A stretch of 19,819 nucleotides of DNA from positions 1 to 19,819 of the forward strand of contig JAFISE010000292.1 of the NCBI GenBank assembly GCA_022560025.1, written 5' to 3'. The stretch comes from Stagonosporopsis chrysanthemi (Eukaryota; Ascomycota; Dothideomycetes; Pleosporales; Didymellaceae). The notes below the pieces were generated by a model that searched no databases, was not told where the DNA came from, and was given only the letters and a program-made list of their open reading frames with translations. Made by a program: the position numbers and the translations under genes. Below are positions 8,700 through 17,975 of this stretch, piece after piece. How positions within the stretch are numbered: position 1 is the first letter of the stretch; each line of letters starts with the position of its first letter.

Positions 8700-8849
8700 T
8701 ACATATGCATGCTTGCTGTTCAAGTGGGTAGCTACATAGGCCTTGACGACGCCTATGCCGCATTCTTTGCACACAATGATGCGGCAGCTGGGGATATGCA
8801 CGAAGATAGTGTTGAATGGATCCATTGTGCTTTGCGGTTGCAAGTGCAT
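8700..8849 (-). pseudogene. N-terminus of the telomere-linked helicase, separated from its body by copy B
   Basis: Begins at the ATG at 8847-8849 or, more conservatively, the ATG at 8822-8824 (MDPFNTIFVHIP). It encodes the first OrsD-type zinc finger: CKECGIGVVKAYVATHLNSKH, i.e. C-x2-C-x11-H-x4-H. The frame runs into the transposon inverted repeat at Val (GTA), whose last two bases are the TA target. On the other side of the element the frame resumes as TVSTRTDIAQAVW. The join is in frame, and the order finger 1, PIPHL, finger 2 is that of OrsD-domain proteins. Together with the body at 2584-6293 this is a single gene. Confidence 0.85.
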
Positions 8850-8989
8850 CTTCTAATTTTCAGTTGGGCTCTATTTACTATCTGACCTTGTGTCTTCCCC
8901 TCTCCTTACTAACCTCTTTAATTTCGTTTTCCTCTGTTGTATCACCGTTCTATATTTGGCCAATATCCCTATGTTCTTTGATTAGATGG
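8850..8989. other. Short T/C-rich region upstream of the helicase start
   Basis: A pyrimidine-rich stretch on the plus strand (TTCCCCTCTCCTTACTAACC) lies between the helicase N-terminus and the copy C remnant. It is likely the original helicase 5' region. No gene is seen. Confidence 0.3.
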
Positions 8990-9345
8990 GTGGATGCTAC
9001 CGTGCATGGTCACGGGTTGCGCACGGTCTCGGGATGCGCCACCCCACCACCTTTTGAGGTATCACCAAAATGAGGTTATTGAGCCACACACAGTAGATAA
9101 TAGCACGAGGTTTTTTGGTGGAGTGATCTATAGACCTATGTGACAAAATCTGCTACTCAAGTCTTTTTCGTGGAGCGATTTTGCGGCCGCGGCGGTTATA
9201 AGTAGGTGGAGGGGTCGGGGAACGCTCATGAGCGATAGGTTGACTACTACTACCCACCGCACCACGTTTTGGCTTCTTTCTGGGTGCTGCAGACTGTGAA
9301 GCCTTTCGCTTGCCTGTGTTGGGTGGTTGTATAGCTCGACACGGC
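8990..9345 (-). mobile_element. Fot1/pogo-type transposon, copy C, 3' remnant
   Basis: Minus-strand remnant holding the end of the second ORF (9153-9345), the shared 3' block (GTGTGTGGCTCAATAACC, complement of 9070-9090; also GTCTATAGATCACTCC), and a GC-rich terminal part near 8990-9060 with doubled CCGTG-type motifs that may be what is left of its inverted repeat. The 5' three quarters are missing. The break lies about 15 bases before the start codon of the F-box pseudogene. The exact 3' limit is uncertain. Confidence 0.65.
9153..9345 (-). pseudogene. C-terminal fragment of transposon second ORF, copy C
   Basis: About 62 residues: RAIQPPNTGKRKASQ, a basic cluster (RKKPKRG), a Ser/Pro-rich stretch and the ending RRGRKIAPRKRLE. 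It aligns with the C-terminal tails of the second ORF in copy A (KAIQQPQSVKRKA ... TRGRNVKLPAKFR) and copy B. It is truncated at its 5' side by a rearrangement. Confidence 0.7.
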
Positions 9346-9359
9346 ACCGGTTCGGTGCA

Positions 9360-9962
9360 ATGGCAGTACCATCCTTACCAAGCCTACCGGTGGAGTTGCT
9401 GCTTGAAATCTAGTACAATCTCAGCTGTGCGTCACGTATCGCTCTTCGAAGCACCTGTCCTGAACTCTATCACAAGATCGATAACCCCAGCCGGCGCAGG
9501 AATGGTGCCCAAACCAATTACATGGGTTTCGTCCGAGCGACGGAGAAAAGTTACGACATGGAAGATCTTCTCGAGATCGAGCTGTGGCCGGAGTATAATT
9601 CCGCTCGGGACAGGCCAGCTGAATTGAAACAGCCGATACCTGGCATTGACTTCTTTGCGTCCTATCTTTGCCACAAGATTCGATGCGCCAGCTAATTCTC
9701 GAATGCGATGATGAAGGGAAAGCGAGGGAAGCTAGGCAATGGCAGTGTTACCGAGAAGAGCGGACGCTTCTGCATCTCATGCGGAATTCGAGTCGGAACC
9801 TACAAGCGAGGTGATTGGTTGCAATACGCAGGTGCACTCGGAGGTTGTGCATTCATACATCGAAAATGTGGCAGCTTCATATCGGTTGGCTTGTTGTATC
9901 TTTCGATGGAAGAGATGATGTGTCGCGACTGCGGCATTCAGAAATGGCTGAGACGTGCATAG
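9360..9962 (+). pseudogene. Fungal F-box protein with cysteine-rich C-terminus, two nonsense codons
   Basis: A single frame of 201 codons from the ATG at 9360. Residues about 6-45 are a clear fungal F-box (LPSLPVELLLEI, then ALRSTCPELYHKI). The middle holds LLEIELWPEYNSA. The C-terminal part has the fungal-specific pattern DFFASYLCHKI...FSNAMMKGKRGKLG, then RFCISCGIRVGTYKRGDW, an HRKCG and a final CRDCG, suggesting zinc binding; the first Cys of the first CxxC appears as Ser. Stops: TAG at 9411-9413 (codon 18, inside the F-box) and TAA at 9693-9695 (codon 112). Both could arise from CAG/CAA by C-to-T in CpA. F-box proteins normally recruit substrates to SCF ubiquitin ligases. The gene starts only about 15 bases from transposon remnant C, so its original promoter is probably gone. 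Confidence 0.7.
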
Positions 9963-10333
9963 ATGGCACTGTTTTCGGCTTCGTAAGCACATTTTGGTGC
10001 TGCACATGCTCCACTTAGATGGGCGCATTCAATGATTGTATGCAGATATCAGATCTTTTCGTGCAGGATGCATTCACGAGCAACGAATACAATCAGCCTT
10101 ACGGTCTCGAGGCACTTACTCTAGGCGACCGAACATCTGACAAGTGATAACACGTGATTGCAAGAGCCTCAACAGCTGTAGATGCTGCATTGTGTGGCTT
10201 TCGAGTCGATTAAATATCTGTTGTGTAGAACTGGACACTTCACAGTATGCACCGCTGCCATTCTGCCTTTTGCCCTTTTTCAATCTTGCCTGATCATTGA
10301 TCAACACAACCTCATCGAACGCTGGAGGTACAA
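9963..10333. other. Intergenic region upstream of the methyltransferase/FAD pseudogene
   Basis: No frame with recognisable protein features. It presumably holds the old promoter of the gene at 10334; a T-rich CTTTTTCAATC near 10276 and CATTGATCAACACAACC before the ATG look like ordinary fungal leader sequence. Confidence 0.35.
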
Positions 10334-12271
10334 ATGATCGACGCTACTCGCTCCAATGTGGGCGAACTACTTACTCTCCAGAATCTGAAAGATGCTCTCC
10401 GGTCAAGGGCAAGTTCAGTGGCATCATCTTCCAGGCAGGCGTTGTCCGATACGCAATACAGCACCGGCTTCGATGTACTGGTGCAAGGCTCGACTAGTTA
10501 TCAGGAATTCGTATTCCCACAACTGACTCGGCTCCTAGCGCCGCTGTTGGATTCAAGAGACTGGTTATCTGTCCTTGAGATTGGACCGGGCCCGAAGAGT
10601 GTGCCAGGAGGTGTTCCCGATTACCAGAGAAGAAAGATCCGACGATACGAGGCATTTGAGCCAAATCAATTGTTCGCAGAAAGCCTGGAAGCTTGGTTCT
10701 CGGTCGACGAAAAGGCGCCAGCACGGTTTCCCTGCCTGTAACGTTCACCAACTATTCATCGTCTTGCATTTGACCCTCAGCATATTACATGCAACCGCAA
10801 CAATGGTGATATGCATGACGGTGACAGGACATACGACGTGGTTCTCTTCTGCCACAGTATGTATGGCATGTCATCGAAAGGAAACGTCATTGCAGAGACT
10901 CTGAAGTTGCTTGGAGAAACAGAAGATGGATTATTAGCAGTCTTCCACCGTGGCGGCAGCTTCCACCTTGATGGCCTAGTCTGCCATCAGACAACTTCTT
11001 TCCCGACCGGAGTAGTCAGAGTAGCAGATGAAGACCATGCGTTAGATGACTTCGCCGCCTTCATCGCGGGTTTCAAGATGCACGGTGAAGAGCCGCAAAA
11101 AGCTGTCGAGGTGGAGTGGCGCAGGGTGTGTCGCGATCTCGGCTTTCGGGAGAAAGGCCAAACAGGCCTTTTATCGTTCAGCTCGGCCGAAATCATGGTG
11201 GCTTTCAACCAGCATGCGACCAAGGTATCGCAGCTCACATCACAGTTGCCGACAGTGAGAGAAAGCAGAGATATCAAGAATCGAGAGGCTCGTTTGCATC
11301 GCCCAGTAGCAGTCTGCAGACCGACAGCGATCGACCAAATTCAGCAGTGCGTCCAGTGGGCTCTCAAGCACAAAGTCGGGTTGACCGTTATTGGTGGTGG
11401 TCACAGTGGCCACTGTACTTGGGACAACGTCGTCTCCGTCAATATGGATGCCTTTAGTACGGTAGTGATCCATAAAGCAGTAGAGGGAGGCCCACATACC
11501 GACATCGGTTGTAACACTCTCGTCGTCGCCGAGGCTGGCTGTACAACCGGTGATATCATCACAAATGCTATGGCGGCAGGGGTGACAGTGCCTCTAGGAT
11601 CGCGCCCAAGTGTAGGGGCAGGTTTGTGGCTACAAGGCGGCATTGGGCACCTGGCTCGAATGCACGGCCTGGCCTGCGACGCTATCGTGGGTGCTGTCAT
11701 GGTCAACGTCGACTCCGGTGAGGTCTTATGCGTTGGAAATGTACCAGGTGAATATCAACCAGCTGCATCTATCCGACCGGAGAACGAAACCTAGATTCTA
11801 TGGGCATTGAAAGGCGCAGGAACCAATTTCGGCATTGTCGTCAGCGTGACATTCAGAGCTTACACGGCTCCAACGTACTCTGTTCGGAACTGGGCTGTGC
11901 CGCTGAGCAGTGGTATTGAAGCACATGATAAGCTCATCACCTTCGATACGCAGGTTGCCAGTAAGCTTAGCAGGGACTACTGCACAGATGTCTACATGTA
12001 CTGGAACGACAGTCGACTGCACCTTGGGGTGACCTTGATTGCGTCTACGACAAAAACCAGTGCACGTGCGAAATGTCCACGTTCCATGACTATTGCATCT
12101 GTCCTAGGGGCGAAAGAAGACAGCGTCAACATCGTGGACGGCCTTGGTCTGTTCGGGACCGAAATGTACGTCTCCAAGATGCACGGTGGGCGTGAACTCT
12201 TCCGATTGTCTGTTGTGAGTCGGCTGGGCTTTCAAGATATTCGCCCATGCGCCAGCTTCGATATCGATTGA
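10334..12271 (+). pseudogene. Fused SAM-methyltransferase / FAD-linked oxidase, two in-frame stops and lost C-terminus
   Basis: One frame of 645 codons from the ATG at 10334, interrupted by TAA at 10739-10741 (codon 136) and TAG at 11792-11794 (codon 487). N-terminal part: class I methyltransferase signature VLEIGPGPKS (residues 80-89), an acidic YEAFEPN following strand 2, and YDVVLFCHSMYGM (167-179). C-terminal part: FAD_binding_4 / berberine-bridge-type oxidase with IGGGHSGH (353-360), the usual place of a covalent 8-alpha-histidyl flavin, SRPSVGAGLWLQGGIGHLAR, and LWALKGAGTNFGIVVSVTF. No Cys is seen at the second flavin-linking position. Similarity ends at SKMHGG (about 12185), so the end of the oxidase is missing or replaced. 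An intact relative would probably be a secondary-metabolism-type enzyme; the substrate cannot be told. Confidence 0.8.
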
Positions 12272-12619
12272 AGTCGTACCAGGTATCGCTAGCTGCGGGA
12301 AATGCTCTGTTGGGTGAGCGATCTTCCGAGAAACCAAATTCCTCGCTTTGGCAGCGGGGGCACAAACAGGTGGCGCGTAGGATGTGTGTATACTTGAGTT
12401 ATGACTGGCCCAGATGCCTTGGACTGCCTGCGGTGCCACTGTAGTTGCAGTTCCGAGTTGCGGAAAGGCGCTGCTCGGCAATATTTCCGTTCTCACCAGT
12501 TGTTCATTCACTTTCGGCTGCCTTAGTGTTCCTAGGAAATCCTCCAGGTCAACCGTGGTAGAGGCATAGCGTGGGTCGGGCATGCCTTCGTTACGAGTAG
12601 TCAAGTCATCGGTGACGTC
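12190..12619. other. Unassigned sequence between two pseudogenes
   Basis: Follows the break in the FAD oxidase. The minus strand has a short stretch reading CLCPRCQSEEFGFSED...WRMGEYLE (about 12190-12340) with a CxxC that might be a fragment of another gene, bounded by a TAA. Nothing can be named. Confidence 0.25.
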
Positions 12620-13765
12620 TTAATCCACAACACATGATGAACTTCCATCTTCTGTTTTTTCAAAAAGGTCACCGAGCCTCGCAAATAGCAACCGATCGGC
12701 GTACCAGTCTGGTGGTTCCGAGATCCTTGTTATTGCGTCCTCTTTTCCTGGCGGGACATCCCAGGACCGGCCAATTTGGGAGTCTGGTTTGATGAGTCCT
12801 CTTAGACATGATAAACCTGTCGTATCTAGGAGTAGAGCTCCCACCCTTGGGTCTGGGTGTCGGGCGGATAAAAGACGAGCCGTTTCTAGCATTGGCTCGA
12901 CTTTGCCTGTAGGCCGCGCGCTGGGATCCGCACCATGTTCAAGTAACATCAGAACGATGTCATAAACCTCATGGTATAAAGTCCTTTTGAGGGTTCTCTC
13001 GTTCCTGATGTCCCCAGAAGAACATGGTACAAAGCCGTGTCGATATCTCTTGCGCGGAACTCTGATTTCCGCTGAAGTAGTGTACGAGACTCCCCATCTT
13101 CGCAGCGGCAGCCTTTTGTAACAATGTTCCAGCAGTGATATAAGATCCCCGTTGATTGTGACTGACGCTTGTAAAAGAATCAGGGCAACCCTTTCATGTC
13201 GTTTCGCAATTGCAAAGCCGAGTGGTATATCCTTTCCTTGACCCAAAGGTCATGCTCCGAGCTCTAGCAATAGCTTAACCATGTCTTTGTAGCCGTAATA
13301 TGCTGCGATTGGGAGCACTCTTGGTATAACAGCTGATCTCCGTAAGTACCCGGCTGTGGTGTTGATGTCTCCGCCCATGCATATTATCCTCCGGGTGAGG
13401 CTTTTGACGTTTCTCCTCACTGCGAAATGGAGTAGGTTACTCTTTTTGTACCGAACATTCTCACGCACTGTAGTGTCCACGATCAATGGGTAGAATCTCT
13501 GGCTCACCTGCGCGAGGCGGCTTTGGTCCCGAGCACGTAGATATTGGATGATCTCCATGACGATTTCATTCGGGAGAGAACTTAAACCCCTGTTGATCTC
13601 ATGTAGATACGTGCCGACTAGCTCATAGAATCCATGGTCAACAAATCGAAGACGTCTGAGATCTGAATGGGACAAAAACTTGAGAAACCTGAGGAAATCC
13701 TCAATCATCGTGTAGAGACCGCCGTGGATGCCCGAATTCCCTTGACGTTCACTGATAGCTAGCAT
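12620..13765 (-). pseudogene. F-box / ankyrin-repeat protein, one nonsense codon
   Basis: A single minus-strand frame of 382 codons from the ATG at 13763-13765, interrupted by TGA at 13250-13252 (codon 172). It contains an F-box (LSSLPNEIVMEIIQYLRARDQSRLAQVSQRF, residues about 62-92), then ankyrin-like repeats: NLLHFAVRRN, LPIAAYYGYKDMVKLLLELGA, IPLGFAIAKRHERVALILL, and VYDIVLMLLEHGADPSARPTGK. The stop falls exactly after LLELGA, where ankyrin repeats usually have D/R-P. CGA to TGA by one C-to-T change would explain it. Fungal proteins of this type are thought to present substrates to SCF ubiquitin ligases through the ankyrin part. Apart from the stop the frame looks well preserved, so the damage may be recent. 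Confidence 0.78.
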
Positions 13766-14468
13766 CAGTAACTGGGCTCGGTTGATTGATCGAAAATGAG
13801 GTTTGGTATCCCGGATGTGATAGATAGAGCCCTTGCGAAGAACTCTCGAGGCTTTTCACGAGGGAGGCTTTTCACGAGGGAGGCTTTTCACGAGGGAGGC
13901 TTTTCACGAGAGCAGGACTGAGAAACCTTACATACAAGCTGCGTCAAAGTTAAGGTGTACCAGGAATGTAATATCTGATGCAACCCGGTCACGACATACT
14001 GTGTCGTAACATGTTATGTCGTGTAACATGCTTTGTCAACTGGCGATCAGGGAGCGGAAAGCATCGTGGAACAAAGGATAGCCTGAGCACAAATCAATGG
14101 TACACTTACTGAAAATTGCAACCGCCCTGCTTGCTTTCGTAAATAGTCCAAGTAAGTGACACCAATCACAGATATACCCTGTCTCAATGCACCATCAGAC
14201 GCACACAAGGACACTTGTTCCCAAGCTGGATAGAACGACCACTCGTGGCCGATAGCACAAGTCACCACACATGATACATTCTGCTTCTATCGTTGCACGT
14301 AGACATAATATGCAAAGGTCCACACGTAGTCCCTTTGGCACCCTGACTAGATGGGATCAGGTACGCATAGATTAGACGCTCGACTTAGATATCTGTCGGA
14401 CATCCCTTCCACATACTGAACTCTGCGACAAGAAGTAGGAAATGCTATGTAGAGTCTGCTGGCAATCG
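13766..14468. other. Gene-free region with tandem repeat
   Basis: Holds the 16-bp repeat array at 13848-13911 and an imperfect doublet TGTCGTAACATGT / TGTCGTGTAACATGC (about 14000-14030). A 73-codon minus-strand frame at 14047-14268 has no recognisable motif and is not called. Confidence 0.4.
13848..13911. repeat. 16-bp tandem repeat, four units
   Basis: GAGGCTTTTCACGAGG at 13848-13863, 13864-13879 and 13880-13895, and once more at 13896-13911 with a single last-base difference. It lies about 80 bases upstream of the F-box/ankyrin start codon. The near identity points to recent slippage. Confidence 0.9.
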
Positions 14469-15755
14469 CTACAGCATATGCTTCTTCGATACGGCTTTGG
14501 TTCTTCCAGATGACCATCTTCTTCTCTCGGCCTCAATATCGATCTTCATATCCTTGCTGCAATGAACAGGGCCGATGGTTTTGACTAGCCTTTGCACATC
14601 TGGGTGCAATGGAATGTTGCGGAGATGACCATAACCGTGCAGTACATTGCTAGGTGTGCCGTAAAGATTCAACCCAACCCAGTTGTGTTTCTCATCACCC
14701 TTCAATTCTCGAAGGGGGTGCTTGGCGCTGTTTGGGCTGTCATCATACTGATCCCAATGAAGCTGCCAAAACCGACGCCATTGCATGCCGAATCCTTTTT
14801 GTACTCCACCGGCGCCTGGAAAGTTCTCGAGTAGCCAACGGCAAGCAACGAGTTCTTCAAGAGGAGAGGATGTATGGGTGAGCGTTTGTGTACTGTCTGA
14901 ATCCATGCAACCTTTCTTCATCCGTTCTATCAAAACCGCAAGGTTCCGCTGACATTTAACCATCTTTTCACTCACTAGAGAAAGCCTTTTGCATTGTGCA
15001 TGTAGATTACCAATCTCTTTCTCTATCTGGTCCATACGCTTGAGACTGGACGAACCTTCAGAGGTCGCTTTTGCATCAAGTTTCTTCACGTAATCTGCTG
15101 TGTTCATGGCTAGGTGCGAGGTCTCTGCAAGCCGGGCGGCTGTGTGAAACCATTTTCGCTGTAGGATGACCGAAGGCAGATTTCTTCCCAGCTTTTTCAA
15201 GATTTCTTCAGGCGAATCTGAGTAAGTCGGAAACTGGATCGATTCGCAAAAACACAGTACGCTAGCGCAAAAGCTGGTCCACGTAGACCAGTGCTGGACA
15301 TCTTTGAAGCAGCTTCGGTAAAATGTTGCCCCGTGCTTTTTGGGGATGCCTGTGAGCTGATAAACCTCGCGCTTGGTCAATCCTACAGCGCATTGAGCCT
15401 TTGTGCAAAAATCTGCAAGTTCTAGGCTGATACTGCTCCCCCATCTCTTCCCTCGGGCAAGAAACCGCATCCGGTATGTATAGCGAAGTAATGTATAGAA
15501 CCACGCTTGCGCTAAAATGAGCAGCTTCTCAGTCGTTCGGCTTGGATGATCCCAGAACTCGATCACCACCTGCTGCCAGCAGCTGATACCATGATGTACA
15601 GTCTGCTCAGACTCAGGTGTGAGGACTGCACAAGACCATCCGTAGTCTGCTAAGACCGTTTGCATCATATATACTTTTGGTAGGCGAGTTACCATGTATG
15701 GTGCGATGCGTTCAACAAGAGTTTTTCGGTCAGCCGCGATATGCCAGAATTCCAA
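14469..15755 (-). CDS. Unrecognised conserved-looking protein, intact frame, 5' end uncertain
   Basis: The longest undamaged frame in the window: about 428 residues, ending KKHML before a stop at 14469. The frame is open upstream to a TGA at 15795-15797 without an ATG (it reads PPSASVPNNPFKPLEFWHI), so either the start is the internal ATG at 15693-15695 (MVTRLPKVYMM, about 408 residues) or this is the last exon of a longer spliced gene; the LEFWH stretch before the ATG looks like real protein, favouring the latter. Features: Trp/Cys-rich first half, a probable coiled coil (about residues 235-290, with a DQIEKEIGNLHAQ heptad), a WRRFWQLHWDQYDD segment, and a basic C-terminus. No catalytic motif, signal peptide or membrane segment is evident. 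I do not recognise the family. Its lack of stops among wrecked neighbours suggests it is functional or recently so. Confidence 0.6.
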   Translation of the reverse strand: MEFWHIAADRKTLVERIAPYMVTRLPKVYMMQTVLADYGWSCAVLTPESEQTVHHGISCWQQVVIEFWDHPSRTTEKLLILAQAWFYTLLRYTYRMRFLARGKRWGSSISLELADFCTKAQCAVGLTKREVYQLTGIPKKHGATFYRSCFKDVQHWSTWTSFCASVLCFCESIQFPTYSDSPEEILKKLGRNLPSVILQRKWFHTAARLAETSHLAMNTADYVKKLDAKATSEGSSSLKRMDQIEKEIGNLHAQCKRLSLVSEKMVKCQRNLAVLIERMKKGCMDSDSTQTLTHTSSPLEELVACRWLLENFPGAGGVQKGFGMQWRRFWQLHWDQYDDSPNSAKHPLRELKGDEKHNWVGLNLYGTPSNVLHGYGHLRNIPLHPDVQRLVKTIGPVHCSKDMKIDIEAERRRWSSGRTKAVSKKHML

Positions 15756-15797
15756 AGGTTTAAAAGGGTTATTTGGAACGCTTGCGGATGGGGGTCA

Positions 15798-17505
15798 AGT
15801 GACAAAGCGCCGCTAGATTCTGACCTTGAGCAGAATCAAGAGATTCGATGCATTTCCGGCTTCCGGTGCTCGAGAATGACTGATGCCAGAAATGGTAAGG
15901 TCCACTAATACCTCCGAAGGGCCTAGCAGGCGAGCATGAGATCAGGGGGAGACATCCAATGTGGCCCTCGGAAGCAAGCTGGAGGGAAGCATGCGTACTT
16001 GAAGGTGCTTACAAAAGAGGACGTAGTCGATATATGATGAAGGGCCAAAGATGCACCCTTTGTTAAAGCCTTGTGCCCACTTGTTGTAAGTTGTTGCAGC
16101 CTGACGCACACGGGAGTGTGGCTATCATGAATATCAGTCTGTTTGACCTCTAGATTTGTAGGTGCGCCGATTGAATATGAGAGATGGCACCGCAGACCTC
16201 AAATGCGGGATGAGATAGATGCTCGATTGGATAAGGGCCCGCATGTGGATGCAAACTCAGCCTGTTGAAGAATGTCACAGATATCCGAAATTGCAGCGTT
16301 TGCGAAGGAGTGCAGTGCCCAGCGTTTGCGGTGATGCAACATCCCTTAGGAATGAACGTGTGACCATAACCTACCTCTGCGATCAGGCCTGTGGAAACGC
16401 AGACACATACATGCCATACAAAGCGGTTCTGGAAGGTAAAATGACCTAGGATCTATTCACTGAGAGCTGCGGTACTGCATCTCCTGCCTTATGCCCAGCT
16501 CGTAACCCTGGGTAATTACGTACCACCTCGCACACCTGGCTGGACTCTGTAGCTGCGGGTCTTCTCTCGGATTGTGCATATCATACGTTGTCGTGCAGTT
16601 TACCCCGCTACCCGAAACAAGCGGGCCAATCAGACAATCATCAGAGCTGACGCGCTGTACACAACGTAGCGATGTGCACGTCCATCGACGAAGGATTGAA
16701 ACCATACCAGTTTTGGTACGTTACTACGCCTTCTCGTCAAACGCTATGGCGTCGGTATACTTTGTCTTCTGCCCTCTGGAACATCGTTTGGAGACATGCC
16801 TCTCACTGACAACATGTGCGTAAACGTCAGATTGATGCCATGTATGTAATGCCAAGCTGACGTGTATAGGCTACTTTCAATGAGCGAAGCGACCTTCAAC
16901 AACTTTGCATTGATACTGCACCAGGGGCAAGGCCCTGATTAGGGAGCTTGAGCAGATTCCTTGAACTGTTTCTATTGGCCTTCGCGACAGGCTCTCTTAG
17001 CAGCTTCTCAATCCACCTGGAAGCCAGAGCGGCGCCAATGTATATATGGAACTAGCCCCGCGAACAGCTTTAACGTGGATTTTTACTCACAATGGCTGCA
17101 CATGCTATTGACTTTTGACCTGTCGCTGCGCCGCTTTGGGCATTTGATTATGATTTGCTTTTCTGTCTGGGTGTTCCACATAGAGTATCTCCGATGGGCG
17201 AAGGTCCCGCCGAAGGAACAAAGCCCGAAATAGACTTTTTTCCGGGGGAAACCCTCCATCCTATGCTTGAACCGGCTCGAGCTGATTTGTTCGAGTAAGC
17301 TGCACTCTAGAGAGGCCAGTCCGATGCTAGGATATATGACTTGATACAACGCTATGATCCTAACCCTAACCCACGACCAGTCCCAATCTTGATCTGAAAC
17401 GTCACGTAACACTATTCTCTCCTTTTGCACTCATGCTGGGTGCCTCCCCTCTTACCATCTGGAGCACTATGCATAAAGAATGGCCACGATAAGAGCATTA
17501 CCAAA
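15798..17505. other. Long region without a recognisable gene
   Basis: Only short open frames on both strands, none with a recognisable motif or consistent composition. It contains the telomere-like repeat at 17359-17372. An upstream exon of the 14469-15755 gene could lie in its left part, since the frame there has no ATG, but no convincing splice pair with matching phase was found. Confidence 0.4.
17359..17372 (-). repeat. Interstitial telomere-like repeat
   Basis: CCTAACCCTAACCC, slightly more than two units of the TTAGGG repeat used by most filamentous fungi. Alone it could be chance. Next to a telomere-linked helicase it fits a subtelomeric origin. Confidence 0.6.
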
Positions 17506-17975
17506 TTATAAGCTATCATTCAATGCCCGCTTCAGCTTCTTAGTCGGAGAGGCGCGACGACCAGAGCTCGAAGGCGTTATCGGCATGTCGAACTGCAGGT
17601 TCAGACTCGACGCAGTCGTCGAGCTTTGCGACTGTTTCCTCCTAACCGGTCTCGCAGGCCGATTCTGCCAGAACGGGGAGAGCGCTGCCTTAATAGACTT
17701 TAGACGTTCTCCCATAGCGTAGTCGATGTAATTGTGTAGGATGTTTCGAGTTACCGCTACATCTCTCAACTTGTGCAAATGTGCGGAGTCGATCGCCTCC
17801 ATCCGCTGCGGAATCGCTTTGGTGGTGTAGGCGGATTGAGGGAGAGCGCACGGCGGTTTCGAGGTGGAGATGGCGGCGATGGGAGAGACGCACGAGAGCA
17901 GCGTGACTTGAAGCACTTTTGCCTCGTTGAATCGCAAGGCGCCTGGTTGTAGCCTTCAGAGCGTTTGCGCTTCAT
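17506..17975 (-). CDS. Possible small basic protein with an internal frame change
   Basis: Two overlapping minus-strand frames look like parts of one protein. From the ATG at 17973-17975 the first reads MKRKRSEGYNQAP, then a Pro/Arg-rich stretch (PPTPPKRFR) up to about 17810. In another frame the second reads RMEAIDSAHLHKLRDVAV, a helical NILHNYIDYAMGERLKSIKAALSPFW, a Ser/Arg-rich stretch and a basic end (TKKLKRALNDSL). A one-base change near 17805-17830, or a small intron, would join them, but no intron with matching phase was found. I do not recognise the protein. The uninterrupted 143-codon frame at 17506-17937 is the minimal alternative. Confidence 0.35.

Noticed and set aside
9432..9674. 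An 80-codon minus-strand frame
   Set aside because: Antisense of the F-box pseudogene, which explains the region better with several family motifs.
12104..12604. A 166-codon minus-strand frame
   Set aside because: Its second half is the antisense of the FAD oxidase and the first half has no recognisable motif.
16219..16449. Short plus-strand frames at 16219-16449 and 16961-17233
   Set aside because: Below 100 codons, no motif, and no match to any family I recognise.
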